Part shown: in pieces, positions 11,852 to 21,916 of the stretch | Layout: each line of letters begins with the position of its first letter | Position numbering within the stretch: the first letter of the stretch is position 1 | From: Sphingomonas phyllosphaerae FA2 | Lineage (GTDB): Bacteria; Pseudomonadota; Alphaproteobacteria; Sphingomonadales; Sphingomonadaceae | Length of the DNA: 64,000 nucleotides | Direction of reading: 5' to 3' | Assembly: GCF_000427645.1 (NCBI RefSeq) | Contig: NZ_KE386571.1 | Span: 3,598,737 to 3,662,736 of the forward strand | Made by a program: the position numbers and the translations under genes | The notes under the pieces: model-generated | What the model was told of the DNA's origin: nothing | The model's input: only the letters and a program-made list of their open reading frames with translations | Database searches by the model: none

Positions 11852-13221
11852 TGGCCGACCCCAATCTCGACGATTTCCTCGGTGTGAAGCCGCAGCCGGC
11901 GTGGCGGCGCTGGGGCAAATGGGTGCTGGTGCTCGCCGCGGTCGTGCTGGTCGGGCTGCTGCTGTCGCGCTGCGTGTTCGGCGACCCCGACAAGGTCGAT
12001 TATGCCACCACCCCGGTGACGCGCGGGCGACTGACCGTCTCGGTTTCGGCGACCGGCAAGCTGGCGCCGACCAATCAGGTCACGGTCGGCTCGCAGCTGT
12101 CGGGGCTCGTCACCAAGGTGGTGGTCGACGTCAACGACCGCGTCACCGCCGGGCAGCCGCTCGCGCTGATCGACCCCGAGCAGATCGACGACCAGATCAA
12201 CGCCGCCAAGGCGACGCTCGCCGCCAACGAGGCGCAGGTGGCGCAGGCCCGCGCGACGCTCGCCGAGTCGCAGGCGCAGCTCGCGCGGCTCAACGAAGTC
12301 TATCGGCTGTCGAAGGGCCGCGTCCCGTCGAAGACCGAGCTTCAGACCGGGCAGGCCGATGCGCAGCGCGCCCGCGCCGCGCTCAACGTCGCCGAGGCGA
12401 ACGTCACCGCCGCGCGCGCGCAATTGTCGCAGCAGCAGACGCAGCGCGCGCGCGCGATCATCCGCTCGCCGGTCAATGGTGTCGTGCTCGCACGACAGGT
12501 CGATCCCGGCCAGACGGTCGCGGCGTCGTTCAACACCCCGACCTTGTTCGTCATCGCCGAGGACCTGACGCGCATGAAGCTGGAGGTCGCGATCGACGAG
12601 GCCGATGTCGGCGAGGTGCAGGTCGGGCAGAAGGCGACCTTCACCGTCGACGCCTTCCCAGGCAAGACCTTCCCGGCGGCGATCACGCGCGTCGATCTCG
12701 GCTCGAACCTGACCGTCAGCAGCGCGACATCCTCCTCGTCGAGCAGCACCAGCAGCACCAGCACGACCGGGCAGGTGGTGTCCTATGCCGCCGACCTGAC
12801 CGTCGCCAACCCGACCTTGCAGCTGCGCCCCGGCATGACCGCGACCGCCGACATCGTGACGGCCGATCGCCAGAACGTCCTGCTCGTCCCCAACGCCGCC
12901 TTCCGCTTCAAGCCGACGGCGGCCGGCGGCAAGCGCGGCGGGATCACCGGGACGATCCTCGCCGGGCCGCCGCGCCGCAACGCCGCACAGCGCAGCGCCA
13001 CGCTCGGGCGCGGCGCGACGCAGACCGTCTACGTCAAGGGTGCGGACGGCACGCCGCAGCCGGTGCAGGTAACGACCGGCGACACCAACGGCACGCTGAC
13101 CGAGGTGACCGCCGGCGCGCTCCAGCCGGGGCAGCAGGTCATCACCGGGCAGCTCGCGGCGGGCGAGAGCGCGGGCGCGGCGGGCGGGGCGGCGAAGGGC
13201 GGCCGGTCGCGTGGCCAGTGA
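11851..13221 (+). CDS. MacA-like periplasmic adaptor (membrane fusion protein)
   Basis: Periplasmic adaptor linking the ABC pump to the outer-membrane channel. 456 residues: short cytoplasmic N-terminus, one membrane segment (about 24-43), barrel-sandwich/lipoyl half (SATGKLAPTNQVTVGSQLSG), alpha-helical hairpin rich in Ala/Gln (about 110-200), second lipoyl half (IRSPVNGVVLARQVDPGQTV), and beta-barrel domains. Oddity: a Ser/Thr-only run (ATSSSSSSTSSTSTTG, about residues 291-306) sits within the beta-barrel part, where MacA normally has a short loop. It overlaps the ATPase gene by 11 bp. Confidence 0.92.
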   Translation: MADPNLDDFLGVKPQPAWRRWGKWVLVLAAVVLVGLLLSRCVFGDPDKVDYATTPVTRGRLTVSVSATGKLAPTNQVTVGSQLSGLVTKVVVDVNDRVTAGQPLALIDPEQIDDQINAAKATLAANEAQVAQARATLAESQAQLARLNEVYRLSKGRVPSKTELQTGQADAQRARAALNVAEANVTAARAQLSQQQTQRARAIIRSPVNGVVLARQVDPGQTVAASFNTPTLFVIAEDLTRMKLEVAIDEADVGEVQVGQKATFTVDAFPGKTFPAAITRVDLGSNLTVSSATSSSSSSTSSTSTTGQVVSYAADLTVANPTLQLRPGMTATADIVTADRQNVLLVPNAAFRFKPTAAGGKRGGITGTILAGPPRRNAAQRSATLGRGATQTVYVKGADGTPQPVQVTTGDTNGTLTEVTAGALQPGQQVITGQLAAGESAGAAGGAAKGGRSRGQ

Positions 13222-13933
13222 GGCTGCGCCCCTGATCGCGTTGCGCGGCGTGACCAAGGTCTATGGTCAGGGTGCGACGCAGTTTCAGGCGCTCAAGGGC
13301 GTCGACCTCGATATCGCGGCGGGCGATTTCGTCGCGGTGATGGGGCCGTCGGGGTCGGGCAAGTCGACGACGATGAACATCCTCGGCTGCCTCGACGTGC
13401 CCTCGGCGGGGACGTTCCTGTTTCGCGGGCACCATGTCGAGACGCTCGACCGCGACGAGCGCGCGTTGCTGCGCCGCCGCTATCTCGGCTTCGTGTTTCA
13501 GGGCTTCAACCTGCTCAGCCGCACCACCGCGCTCGAGAATGTCGAACTGCCGCTCCTCTATCGCGGCGACGAGAAGCGCGCGCGCCGCGCGACCGCGATG
13601 GCGGCGCTGGAGAAGGTCGGGCTCGACCGCTGGTGGGATCACACCCCCGCCGAACTGTCGGGCGGCCAGCAGCAGCGCGTCGCGATCGCGCGCGCGATCG
13701 TCACGCGCCCCGACGTGCTGCTCGCCGACGAGCCGACCGGCAATCTCGATTCGGAACGCTCGGTCGAGATCATGGAATTGCTGACCGACCTCAATCGCGA
13801 GAGCGGCATCACCGTGCTGATGGTCACCCACGAACCCGACATGGCCGCCTTCGCGCGCACCGTCGTCCATTTCAAGGACGGGCTGGTCGAACGGATCGAG
13901 ACGCAACACGCGCAGGGGGAGAAGGTGTCGTGA
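13211..13933 (+). CDS. MacB-like ABC transporter ATP-binding protein (LolD/MacB group)
   Basis: Cytoplasmic ATPase of the efflux pump, 240 residues. Walker A GPSGSGKSTTMNILG, Q-loop region FVFQGFNLLSRTTALEN, ABC signature LSGGQQQRVAIARAI, Walker B VLLADEPTGNLD and H-loop MVTHEPD are all present. GTG 13211 overlaps the adaptor stop. E. coli MacB is one ATPase-permease chain; here the permease is a separate gene at 14118, separated by a palindromic repeat. Confidence 0.95.
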   Translation: MASEAAPLIALRGVTKVYGQGATQFQALKGVDLDIAAGDFVAVMGPSGSGKSTTMNILGCLDVPSAGTFLFRGHHVETLDRDERALLRRRYLGFVFQGFNLLSRTTALENVELPLLYRGDEKRARRATAMAALEKVGLDRWWDHTPAELSGGQQQRVAIARAIVTRPDVLLADEPTGNLDSERSVEIMELLTDLNRESGITVLMVTHEPDMAAFARTVVHFKDGLVERIETQHAQGEKVS

Positions 13934-13954
13934 CCCTCCGACCTTCCCCCTCCC

Positions 13955-14039
13955 GTCGTCCCGGACTTGATCCGGGACCCCGCTTCTTCCGTTCCGCGCC
14001 GACAGGAGCGGGGCCCCGGATCAAGTCCGGGGCCACGAC
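13955..14039. repeat. Dispersed palindrome, family D copy 1
   Basis: Arms CCCGGACTTGATCCGGGACC and GGGCCCCGGATCAAGTCCGG around a CGCTTCTTCC...GGAGCG core. It lies inside the efflux operon, between ATPase and permease genes. Confidence 0.85.
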
Positions 14040-14117
14040 ATTGACGGGCCGAGGCACTCCCTCAATAAAATCGGAACATGGCGCCGCGCCGTTCTACGCA
14101 ACGCCGGTGCGCGTCTG

Positions 14118-15326
14118 ATGTTCGGCACCACGCTCCTCCTCGCGCTGCGCTCGATCCGCCGCCACATCCTGCGCTCGTTCCTGACGATCCTTGGCATCGT
14201 CATCGGCGTCGGTGCGGTGGTGACGATGGTCACGCTCGGCAAGGCCACCACCGCCGCGGTCCAGTCGCAGATCGCCGCGCTCGGCACCAACATCCTCCAG
14301 ATCCGCCCCGGGCAGGGCTTCGGCCGCGGCGGCGGCGGACCCCGTCCGCCCGACTTCACCCCCGAGGACGTCACCGTGATCGCGACGCAGGTCGCCGGCG
14401 TCACCGCGGTCGCCCCGCAGGCACAGGCCAGCGCGACCGCGATCTACGAAGGCGCGAACTGGTCGACGACGATCAACGGCACCACCGCCGCCTATTTTCA
14501 GGTCCAGCCATGGCCGCTCGCCAGCGGACGCTATTGGACGACGCCCGAGGAACAGGCGGGCAAGGCGGTGTGCATCATCGGCAATACCGTCCGCCAGAAC
14601 CTGTTTCGCGGCGGCGAGGCGGTCGGCGAGCGCTTCCGGCTCGGCGACGTCAGCTGCGACGTGATCGGCACGCTCAGCACGCGCGGGCAGGCCGGGTTCG
14701 GCGGCGATCAGGACGATGTCGTTATCATGCCGATCAAGGCGGTCCAGCGCCGCTTCACCGGCAGCCGCGACATCCGGCTGATGCTGGTCGGGGTCGACCA
14801 GCGCTACCAGACCGCCGGGGTACAGTCCGCGATCACCGACCTGCTGCGCGAGCGCCGCACGATCACCGACGGACGCGAGGACAATTTCAACATCTTCGAT
14901 ACCAAGCAGATCAGCGACACGCTGACCGGCACCACCACCGCGCTGACGCGGATCGTCGCGGCGGTGGCGGCGATCAGCCTGGTGGTCGGCGGCATCGGGA
15001 TCATGAACATCATGCTGGTCAGCGTCACCGAACGCACGCGTGAGATCGGCATCCGGCTCGCGATCGGCGCGGTCGCAAACGAGGTGCTGCTGCAATTCCT
15101 CGTCGAGGCGGTGGTATTGTCATGCCTCGGTGGGCTGATCGGGCTCGTGATCGCGCAGGCGGTGATCGCCGGGCTGACCCCGCTGCTCGACGTGCCATGG
15201 ACGTTCGACCCGCAGATCAACATGATCGCCTTTGCGATCTCGGCAGTGATCGGCGTCGTGTTCGGCTATTTCCCTGCAAGGCGCGCGGCGGCGCTCAACC
15301 CGATCGACGCGCTCCGCCACGAATAG
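14118..15326 (+). CDS. MacB-like FtsX-family ABC permease
   Basis: Membrane subunit of the pump, 402 residues. Typical MacB topology: one N-terminal membrane helix ([20 protein letters not shown]), a periplasmic MacB_PCD domain (about 45-255), then three C-terminal helices in the FtsX domain ([40 protein letters not shown] and [20 protein letters not shown]). It ends with the conserved [16 protein letters not shown]. The ATG follows repeat D1 and a short spacer, so translation is not coupled to the ATPase gene. Substrate unknown (macrolides, lipids or peptides are possible). Confidence 0.92.
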   Translation: MFGTTLLLALRSIRRHILRSFLTILGIVIGVGAVVTMVTLGKATTAAVQSQIAALGTNILQIRPGQGFGRGGGGPRPPDFTPEDVTVIATQVAGVTAVAPQAQASATAIYEGANWSTTINGTTAAYFQVQPWPLASGRYWTTPEEQAGKAVCIIGNTVRQNLFRGGEAVGERFRLGDVSCDVIGTLSTRGQAGFGGDQDDVVIMPIKAVQRRFTGSRDIRLMLVGVDQRYQTAGVQSAITDLLRERRTITDGREDNFNIFDTKQISDTLTGTTTALTRIVAAVAAISLVVGGIGIMNIMLVSVTERTREIGIRLAIGAVANEVLLQFLVEAVVLSCLGGLIGLVIAQAVIAGLTPLLDVPWTFDPQINMIAFAISAVIGVVFGYFPARRAAALNPIDALRHE

Positions 15327-15336
15327 CGGCGGCGCG

Positions 15337-16236
15337 TCACCCGGCGGCGCGAAGCGCCTCGGTGTCGGTGCGCGCGATCCGGTTCCTGCCATCGCGCTTG
15401 GCGCGGTACAGCGCGGCATCGACCCGCGTGAACAGGTCGCTGGCGGGCTGCGGCTCGCGAAACGTGCCGACCCCGATCGAGATCGTCACCTTGCCGTGCG
15501 GCACATTGCCGTCATGCGGCAGGTCGAGCCCGGCGACCGCCGCGCGCAACGTCTCGAAAAAGGCGACCGCATCGCCTTCCTCCGCGACGCGACACGCGAC
15601 AAGAAACTCCTCCCCGCCGATGCGGAACGCCATGTCCTCGACCGGCGCGATCCGTTTGCGCAGCAGCGCACCGATCTGCCGCAGCACCAGATCGCCCGCG
15701 GCATGGCCGTACAGATCGTTATACGCCTTGAAGTTATCGACATCGACGATCCCCACCGATCGTACCGACCCGTCGGGCGCCGCCTCGGCAAAGGCGGGGA
15801 AGTCGGCCGAATAGGCGCGCCGGTTGGGAATGCCACACAGCGGATCGAGCCGCGCCGACCGCGCTTCGGTCACGTCGGAGAACACCCACAGCCGCCCCGC
15901 GAACGCGCCGTCGGTGACGAACGGCACGCTGCGCCGCATCAGGATCCGCCCGTCGCGCAGCAACAATTCGTCCTCGACCGGCTCGTTCGTCGGGGTGACG
16001 CGATCGACTTCGTTCAGGAATTGCGCGGGGTCGACGAGCTGCTGACAGGCGTAGCCGAGCATCAGATGCTCGTCGCGCGTTGCCGCGATTTCCTCGGGCA
16101 CGCCCCATTGGCGAATCAGCGCGGCGTTGCTGTAAATCACGCGCCGATCGGCATCGATCAACACGACGCCGTCCGGCAGCGCGTCGAGTGCCATTTCGAA
16201 CAGGGACTTACTGACGCTGGTTCCGGGGTTCGTCAT
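15337..16236 (-). CDS. PAS-GGDEF diguanylate cyclase
   Basis: Predicted to make c-di-GMP from two GTP. 299 residues: N-terminal PAS-like sensor (about 15-130, with LPDGVVLIDADRRVIYSNAA) and C-terminal GGDEF domain (about 130-290) with active-site GGEEF preceded by AFRI, so the catalytic motif is intact. At the inhibitory-site position (RxxD five residues before GGEEF) it reads PVED, so product inhibition through that site is unlikely. No membrane segment. Convergent with the efflux permease, with only 10 bp between stops. Confidence 0.9.
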   Translation of the reverse strand: MTNPGTSVSKSLFEMALDALPDGVVLIDADRRVIYSNAALIRQWGVPEEIAATRDEHLMLGYACQQLVDPAQFLNEVDRVTPTNEPVEDELLLRDGRILMRRSVPFVTDGAFAGRLWVFSDVTEARSARLDPLCGIPNRRAYSADFPAFAEAAPDGSVRSVGIVDVDNFKAYNDLYGHAAGDLVLRQIGALLRKRIAPVEDMAFRIGGEEFLVACRVAEEGDAVAFFETLRAAVAGLDLPHDGNVPHGKVTISIGVGTFREPQPASDLFTRVDAALYRAKRDGRNRIARTDTEALRAAG

Positions 16237-16323
16237 CGCAGGTCTGCCACTTGCACCAAAGGGTGTCGGTAGCGGAAGACAGTAAAAGGATGGTTAACGC
16301 CGGTAAAGCGCTTGACGTGCGCG

Positions 16324-16995
16324 TCAGTCGGCCTTGTCGATCGCGGCCTGACGTTCCTCGCGAGATCCCGCGCGCAGCAGGTGCGAATCGGGGCGCATCA
16401 ACGCCTCTGGCGCGTGCACCAGCTCGCGCAGCCGCTCCAGATCTTCGGGCGTGTCGACGTCGATCAGCTCGGCGGCATTCGCGACGACATGCCGTCCCGC
16501 CTGGATCAGATCGCGCGCGCCCTGATCGCCGGTGATCGCCAGCACTTCCTCGAACCGGTTACACCCGAACAGCACTGGTGGCCGCGGCGTGGTGCCGTCG
16601 CTCGACGCCACCACCGCCTGCCCGTCGAGATCGGCGGCGGCATCGAACAGCCGATAGATATGCGCCGCGGTGACGCGCGGCATGTCGGCCAGCGCGATCA
16701 GCACCGCTTTGGCATCCCGCGCGCGGGCGCAATCGACCCCCATCCGCACCGACGAGGCCATGTCGCGGTCCGCGGCGTCGTTGTGCAGCACGGTGAAATG
16801 ATGCGAGGCGTAATCGATCGTGCAGCCGTCGACGACGGCGATCCGCTCGCGAAACGGCATGTCCTCCAGCGCGACCGCGACGTGCAGCCCCAGCGGGCGC
16901 GCGAGGAATTGCTCCTCCAGCTTGTTCCCCTCGCCGAACCGATCGGAACGGCCGGCGGCCAGCAGGATCAGGACGGTATCTTCAACGGCGATCAT
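16324..16995 (-). CDS. MocA-like molybdopterin nucleotidyltransferase
   Basis: 223-residue NTP-transferase of the MobA/MocA type. The N-terminal nucleotide-binding signature is LLAAGRSDRFGEGNKL, with an LIALADMPRV metal-binding segment (Asp in ADMP). MocA joins CMP to molybdopterin, making the cytosine dinucleotide cofactor used by PaoABC-type aldehyde oxidoreductases. Sitting last in this Pao-like operon, a MocA role is more likely than MobA, but the base cannot be read from sequence. ATG 16995 overlaps the XdhC gene by 14 bp. Confidence 0.8.
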   Translation of the reverse strand: MIAVEDTVLILLAAGRSDRFGEGNKLEEQFLARPLGLHVAVALEDMPFRERIAVVDGCTIDYASHHFTVLHNDAADRDMASSVRMGVDCARARDAKAVLIALADMPRVTAAHIYRLFDAAADLDGQAVVASSDGTTPRPPVLFGCNRFEEVLAITGDQGARDLIQAGRHVVANAAELIDVDTPEDLERLRELVHAPEALMRPDSHLLRAGSREERQAAIDKAD

Positions 16996-17905
16996 GAAAG
17001 GCTCCCACCATCGCGGCGGCGATCGACAATGCGATCTCCGCCGGGCCGATCGCGCCGATGTCGATGCCCACCGGGCCATCGATGCGGTCGAGTTGATGCG
17101 GGTCAACGCCCGACGCCGCCAGTCGCTCCCGCCGCGCCGCATGGCTGCGGCGGCTGCCCAGCGCGCCGACATAGGCGGCGTTGCTGGCCAGCGCGGCGAT
17201 CAGCGCGGGATCGTCGATCTTGATGTCGTGGCTCAGCGTCACGACTGCGGTCGCTCGCCCCGGCTTCCACGCCGCTACCGCCTCGTCGGGCCAGCGGTCG
17301 TCGAGCGTCACGCCGGGGAAGCGCTCTTCGGTCAGGAACCGCCCACGCGGGTCGATCACCACCACCTCGATCCCCAGCGTCGCGGCGAGCGCGGCGAGGC
17401 TCTGCGCGATCTGCACCGCGCCGACGATCAGCAGTCGGCGCGGCGGATCGTAGCGATTGACGAACACCTCACCCGTCTCCTGCGGGCGCAGATCGGCGTG
17501 GCCGGTGGACAGATCGGTGGTGACGGTCAGCGACTTGCCTGCCGCGCGCGCCGCGGCGATGCGGTCGAACAATTCGGGGTCGAAGCCCTCGGCGCTGACC
17601 GGCTGCACCATCACCGAAATCTCGCCGCCGCACGGCAGCCCGACCTGCCACGCGCTGTCGTCGGCGACGCCGTATGTCTTCACCGCAAACGGCGCGCCCG
17701 CGATCACCTGCGCGGCGGTGTCGAGGATATCGCCCTCGACGCACCCGCCCGACACCGACCCCTCGAACCGCCCGTCGGCATGGACAAGCATGTGGCTCCC
17801 GCGCGGCCGCGGCGCCGAGCCCCAGGTCGAGACCACGGTGGCGAGCGCCAGTGGCTCGCCCTTCCAGGCGGCAGCGGCGGCGAGGACGGAATCATTGTCT
17901 GCCAT
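16982..17905 (-). CDS. XdhC/CoxI-family molybdenum-cofactor chaperone (PaoD-like)
   Basis: Binds sulfurated molybdenum cofactor and inserts it into the large subunit of xanthine dehydrogenase-type enzymes. 307 residues: XdhC N-terminal domain (about 10-100, STWGSAPRPRGSHMLVHADG and SGGCVEGDIL) and a C-terminal Rossmann domain (LLIVGAVQIAQSLAALAATLG). Downstream of the three enzyme subunits, as paoD is in E. coli paoABCD. Separated from paoC by a family D palindrome. Confidence 0.88.
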   Translation of the reverse strand: MADNDSVLAAAAAWKGEPLALATVVSTWGSAPRPRGSHMLVHADGRFEGSVSGGCVEGDILDTAAQVIAGAPFAVKTYGVADDSAWQVGLPCGGEISVMVQPVSAEGFDPELFDRIAAARAAGKSLTVTTDLSTGHADLRPQETGEVFVNRYDPPRRLLIVGAVQIAQSLAALAATLGIEVVVIDPRGRFLTEERFPGVTLDDRWPDEAVAAWKPGRATAVVTLSHDIKIDDPALIAALASNAAYVGALGSRRSHAARRERLAASGVDPHQLDRIDGPVGIDIGAIGPAEIALSIAAAMVGAFHDRR

Positions 17906-17964
17906 TATCGTCTTTCAAGGAGCCACGTCATTGCGGCTTTTGCGCTACCCCTGCCCAAGTTCCC

Positions 17965-18052
17965 CGTCATCCCGGACTTGATCCGGGATCCCGCTTCTTC
18001 TTCACTCCGCCGCGAAAAAGAAGCGGGGCCCCGGATCAAGTCCGGGGCGACG
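17965..18052. repeat. Dispersed palindrome, family D copy 2
   Basis: Arms CCCGGACTTGATCCGGGATC and GGCCCCGGATCAAGTCCGGG, core CGCTTCTTC...GAAGCG. It lies between the paoC-like and xdhC-like genes and is the only break in that otherwise overlapping operon. Confidence 0.85.
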
Positions 18053-18075
18053 AAAGGAGGGGGACCCGCCATCCC

Positions 18076-20325
18076 TCAAACCGCGGGCAACTCCGCCAGC
18101 AACTTGTCGCAGGTGATCGGATAGTCGCGCACCCGCACGCCGGTCGCATGGTAGATAGCATTGGCGATCGCCGCGCCCGCGCCCGAGATGCCCAGTTCGC
18201 CGATCCCCTTGGCGTGGATCGGATTGGCGTGGATATCGCGCTCATCAAGGAACGCGACCTCGATTTGCGGGATGTCGGCGTTCACCGGCACGTGATATTC
18301 GGCGAGATCGCGGTTCACCACCTTGCCGTTGCGCGGATCATGGACCAGCTCCTCGGTCAGCGCCGCGCCGATACCGAACGTCATCCCGCCGAGACATTGC
18401 GACCGCGCGGTCTTCTCGTTGAGGATCCGCCCCGCCGAGAATACGCCGAGCATCCGCTCGACGCGCACCTCGCCGGTCGTCACGTTCACCTTCACTTCGG
18501 CGAAATGCGCGCCATAGCTGGCCTGGCGGTGAAGCTTCTCCTGCTTGCCCGGCGCGATCGTGCCGGTGACGGTCATGCCGTCGCCGGCCAGTTCGGCGAT
18601 GTCGACCGCACGGTTCTCGCCGATCGCGCGCCCGTCCTTGAGCGTCATCGCGCCGACCTCGACACCCATCGCCTTGGCGAGTTTCTCGCGCAGCCCCTCG
18701 CACGCCAGATAGACCGACGATCCCGACGAGCCCGCGCCCCACGATCCGCCCGACCCGGCCGCGGGCGGGGCCGCGCCGTCGCCGAGGTGGACGATCACGC
18801 GGTCGAGCGGCAGCCCCAGCGTCTCCGCGGCGATCTGCGCGAGGATCGTGTACGTGCCGGTGCCGATATCGGTCATGTCGGTCGAGACGATCGCGCGACC
18901 GTCCGCGGTCAACTCGACCGTCGCCGACGATTTTTGGAGCATGTTCGACCGGACCGCCGCTGCGACGCCGACGCCGTGCAGCCACTCGCCGCGCCGGTCG
19001 CTCGCCGGCTCGGCCTTGCGGTCCGACCAGCCGAACAAGTCCGCGCCCTTGTCGAGACACGGGATCAGCTGCCGCGTCGAGAAGGGCACGTCGTTGGTCG
19101 GATCGATCGCCGGCTCATTGCGGCGGCGCAGTTCGATCGGGTCGATGCCGACCTTGTACGCCAGTTCGTCCATCGCCGCTTCCAGCGCGAGCATCCCGAC
19201 CGCCTCGCCCGGCGCGCGCATCGACCCCGACAACAGCCAGTTGAGCCGCACCAATTTGTGATCGATCAGCCGGTTCTCGGCCGCATAGGCGAATTGCGTG
19301 CCGATCCCGGCCGGCTCGAAATAATCCTCGCCGGGCAGATTGCTGGCGAGCGTCTCATGCCCCAGCCCGGTCAGCTTGCCGTGCGCGTCCGCCGCCAGCC
19401 GGATGCGCTGCTCGGTGTTTGAGCGGCGGACGGTGGCGTCGAACACCTGCTGGCGCGCCATCGCGACCTTCACCGGCCGGTCGAGCCGCTTCGCCGCGAT
19501 CGCCGCCGCAACGCTCTCGGGCGCGATGCCCAGCTTCGACCCGAACCCGCCGCCGACATAGCGCGAGATGATCCGCACCTTGTCCTTGCCGACCCCCAGC
19601 GCCGCTGCGAGCTGCATCTGGTCGGAAGCGACCATCTGATAGCTGCCGTGCAGGACCAGCGAGCCGTCCTTCCACTCGGCGATCGAGGCATGCGGCTCCA
19701 TCGCCGCGGAATTCTGGCTCGGCGTGGTATAGGTCGCGTCGATCGTGAACGCGGCGTCCGCCATCGCCGTGTCGAGATCGCCCTTCGTCATATGCGGCGG
19801 GATCTGGTCGGGGGGCGGGCGGTCCGCCTGATCGCGGTGCGCGGCGAAGACGTAATGGCCCTCGCGCGGCTCGTAGGTCACCTCGACCTGCGCCGCGGCA
19901 TCGCGCGCCGCCTCGAACGACTCGGCGACGACGATCGCGACGATTTCGCCGTGGTAATCGACCTTCTCGACCCCCTGCGTGGGCGCCTTCTTCTCGCCGC
20001 CCTGCTGCGGGTTGCGGATGAAGCTGGGGTAATCGGTGATGACGTCGATTACGCCGGGCAGCGCGCGCGCGGCGTCGGCGACCACGTCGGTGATCTTCCC
20101 CGATCCGAACGGCGCGCGCACCAGCACGCCATAGCTCAGCCGTTCGGCGGGATATTCGGCGGCATAGGTCGCCTTGCCCGACACCTTCAGCGGCCCCTCG
20201 ATGCGGTCGAGCGGCTTGCCGATCACGCCCTGCGTACCCGCATCGAGCCAGCTGTGCGGATGCGCTTCGTTCATCGTCAGCGAGCGGGTATCCTCGCGCC
20301 CGAGCACCTTGTCGATCAGCGTCAT
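18076..20325 (-). CDS. Aldehyde oxidoreductase molybdenum-binding subunit (PaoC-like)
   Basis: Catalytic subunit of a xanthine dehydrogenase-family enzyme, 749 residues. Substrate-binding aldehyde-oxidase hammerhead domain first (about 30-150, [20 protein letters not shown]), then molybdopterin-binding domain with GGGFGSKLG and the C-terminal catalytic Glu in [15 protein letters not shown]. Resembles E. coli PaoC (YagR), which oxidises aromatic aldehydes to acids. ATG 20325 overlaps the FAD-subunit stop and follows GAGGTGA. Confidence 0.93.
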   Translation of the reverse strand: MTLIDKVLGREDTRSLTMNEAHPHSWLDAGTQGVIGKPLDRIEGPLKVSGKATYAAEYPAERLSYGVLVRAPFGSGKITDVVADAARALPGVIDVITDYPSFIRNPQQGGEKKAPTQGVEKVDYHGEIVAIVVAESFEAARDAAAQVEVTYEPREGHYVFAAHRDQADRPPPDQIPPHMTKGDLDTAMADAAFTIDATYTTPSQNSAAMEPHASIAEWKDGSLVLHGSYQMVASDQMQLAAALGVGKDKVRIISRYVGGGFGSKLGIAPESVAAAIAAKRLDRPVKVAMARQQVFDATVRRSNTEQRIRLAADAHGKLTGLGHETLASNLPGEDYFEPAGIGTQFAYAAENRLIDHKLVRLNWLLSGSMRAPGEAVGMLALEAAMDELAYKVGIDPIELRRRNEPAIDPTNDVPFSTRQLIPCLDKGADLFGWSDRKAEPASDRRGEWLHGVGVAAAVRSNMLQKSSATVELTADGRAIVSTDMTDIGTGTYTILAQIAAETLGLPLDRVIVHLGDGAAPPAAGSGGSWGAGSSGSSVYLACEGLREKLAKAMGVEVGAMTLKDGRAIGENRAVDIAELAGDGMTVTGTIAPGKQEKLHRQASYGAHFAEVKVNVTTGEVRVERMLGVFSAGRILNEKTARSQCLGGMTFGIGAALTEELVHDPRNGKVVNRDLAEYHVPVNADIPQIEVAFLDERDIHANPIHAKGIGELGISGAGAAIANAIYHATGVRVRDYPITCDKLLAELPAV

Positions 20326-21287
20326 TGCGTCACCTCGCGCAGGCTGGCGATCAACGTACGCCGCGCCAGCGGGATCTTGAAATCATTGGTGCCGAAGCCC
20401 TTCGCGCCGTCGAGCAGCGCATCGGCCGCGGCGTTGAAGGCGGCGTCGGACGGTGCCTTGCCGATCAGCGCCGCCTCGACCGCCGGGTTCCGCCACGGCA
20501 TGTGCGCGACCCCGCCGAACGCCAGCGCCGCCGTGGTGATGACGCCGTCCTCGACCGTCACCACCGCCGCGACCGAGAACAGAGCGAAGGCATAGGACGC
20601 GCGGTCGCGCACCTTGCGATACAGATGCCGCCCACCCGTCGGCGCGGGCAGCTCGACATGCGTGATCAGTTCGCCCGCTTCCAGCACGTTCTCGATGTGC
20701 GGCGTGTCGCCGGGCAGCCGGTAGAAGTCGCCGATCGGCACGCGGCGCTTGTCGCCGTCCGCCTTCTGCGTGACGATCACCGCGTCGAGCGCGCGCATCG
20801 CCACCGGCATGTCGCCGGGGTGCGTCGCGATACATTGATCGCTGGTGCCGAGGATCGCGTGGATGCGGTTGAACCCGCCGATCGCCTCGCACCCGCTGCC
20901 CGGCTGGCGCTTGTTGCAGCCGGCGGCGGTGTCGTAGAAATAATAGCAGCGCGTCCGCTGAAGCAGATTGCCGCCGGTCGTCGCCTTGTTGCGCAATTGC
21001 CCCGACGCGCCCGCCAGCAGCGCGCGGCTCAGCACCTCATATTTCTCGATCACGCGCGGATCGGCGGCGAGATCGCTGTTCGGCACCAAAGCGCCGATCG
21101 TCAGCCCGCCATCCTCGCGCTCCTCGATCGTGTTCAGATCGAGCCGGGTGATGTCGACCAGCTTCTCGGGCGTCTCGACCTGCAATTTCATCAGATCGAG
21201 CAAATTGGTGCCGCCGGCGATGAACCGCCCGCCCGCGTGCGTGGCGGCTTCGACGCTGTCGGCGCGTGCATAGTCGAAGGTCTTCAT
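20322..21287 (-). CDS. Aldehyde oxidoreductase FAD-binding subunit (PaoB-like, with 4Fe-4S motif)
   Basis: 321-residue FAD subunit. N-terminal FAD-binding loops ([15 protein letters not shown]) and [15 protein letters not shown]. After that comes a Cys cluster (RTRC...[16 protein letters not shown], then [10 protein letters not shown]) matching the extra [4Fe-4S] insertion of E. coli PaoB, which ordinary xanthine dehydrogenase FAD subunits lack. This places the enzyme in the PaoABC group. The start overlaps the iron-sulfur subunit stop. Confidence 0.92.
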   Translation of the reverse strand: MKTFDYARADSVEAATHAGGRFIAGGTNLLDLMKLQVETPEKLVDITRLDLNTIEEREDGGLTIGALVPNSDLAADPRVIEKYEVLSRALLAGASGQLRNKATTGGNLLQRTRCYYFYDTAAGCNKRQPGSGCEAIGGFNRIHAILGTSDQCIATHPGDMPVAMRALDAVIVTQKADGDKRRVPIGDFYRLPGDTPHIENVLEAGELITHVELPAPTGGRHLYRKVRDRASYAFALFSVAAVVTVEDGVITTAALAFGGVAHMPWRNPAVEAALIGKAPSDAAFNAAADALLDGAKGFGTNDFKIPLARRTLIASLREVTQ

Positions 21288-21793
21288 GCGTCCACCTTCG
21301 CGCTGGCGTCGGCGACCTCACGGATCGCGTCGACGATATTGGGATAGGCGGCGCAGCGGCAGATGTTGCCGCTCATCCGCTCGCTGATCTCGGCGTTGTC
21401 GAGGTCGGCGCGGGTCAGATCGGCGGAGGCGTGGCTCGGCCAGCCCTTCTTCGCCTCGTCGAGCATCCCGACCGCCGAGCAGATTTGCCCCGGCGTGCAA
21501 TAACCGCATTGATAGCCGTCATGCCGCACGAACGCCGATTGCAGCGGGTGGAGATTCTCGGGCGTGCCCAGCCCCTCGATCGTTACGATCTCGTCGTCCT
21601 GGTGCATCACCGCCAGCGTGAGGCAGGAATTGATCCGCCGCCCGTTGACCAGCATCGTGCATGCGCCGCACTGCCCGTGGTCGCAGCCTTTCTTGGAGCC
21701 GGTCAGCCCCAGATGTTCGCGGCACAGGTCGAGCAATGAGGTACGGACATCCACCTCCGCCTCGTGCGACTGGCCATTGATCGTGAAGTGCAT
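21284..21793 (-). CDS. Aldehyde oxidoreductase 2Fe-2S subunit (PaoA-like)
   Basis: 169-residue iron-sulfur subunit. Plant-type 2Fe-2S cysteines in [16 protein letters not shown] with a further Cys in INSCLTLA, and the second cluster in [10 protein letters not shown] and [12 protein letters not shown] 21793 follows AGAGGCGG at good spacing; a TTG 9 codons upstream would add only AGQREAEH. Neither start gives a twin-arginine signal, unlike E. coli PaoA, so export of the complex is not supported and a cytoplasmic enzyme is inferred. Confidence 0.92.
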   Translation of the reverse strand: MHFTINGQSHEAEVDVRTSLLDLCREHLGLTGSKKGCDHGQCGACTMLVNGRRINSCLTLAVMHQDDEIVTIEGLGTPENLHPLQSAFVRHDGYQCGYCTPGQICSAVGMLDEAKKGWPSHASADLTRADLDNAEISERMSGNICRCAAYPNIVDAIREVADASAKVDA

Positions 21794-21916
21794 GTGTTCC
21801 GCCTCTCGCTGACCCGCCAAGAACGTCGGCGCGCGAGGGGAGGTCCGTGCGAACGATTCTCATGCGATTCGTTCAGCTTTGCGCTGCTATGCGACGCAGG
21901 AAGGCGGGAGGTCGGT

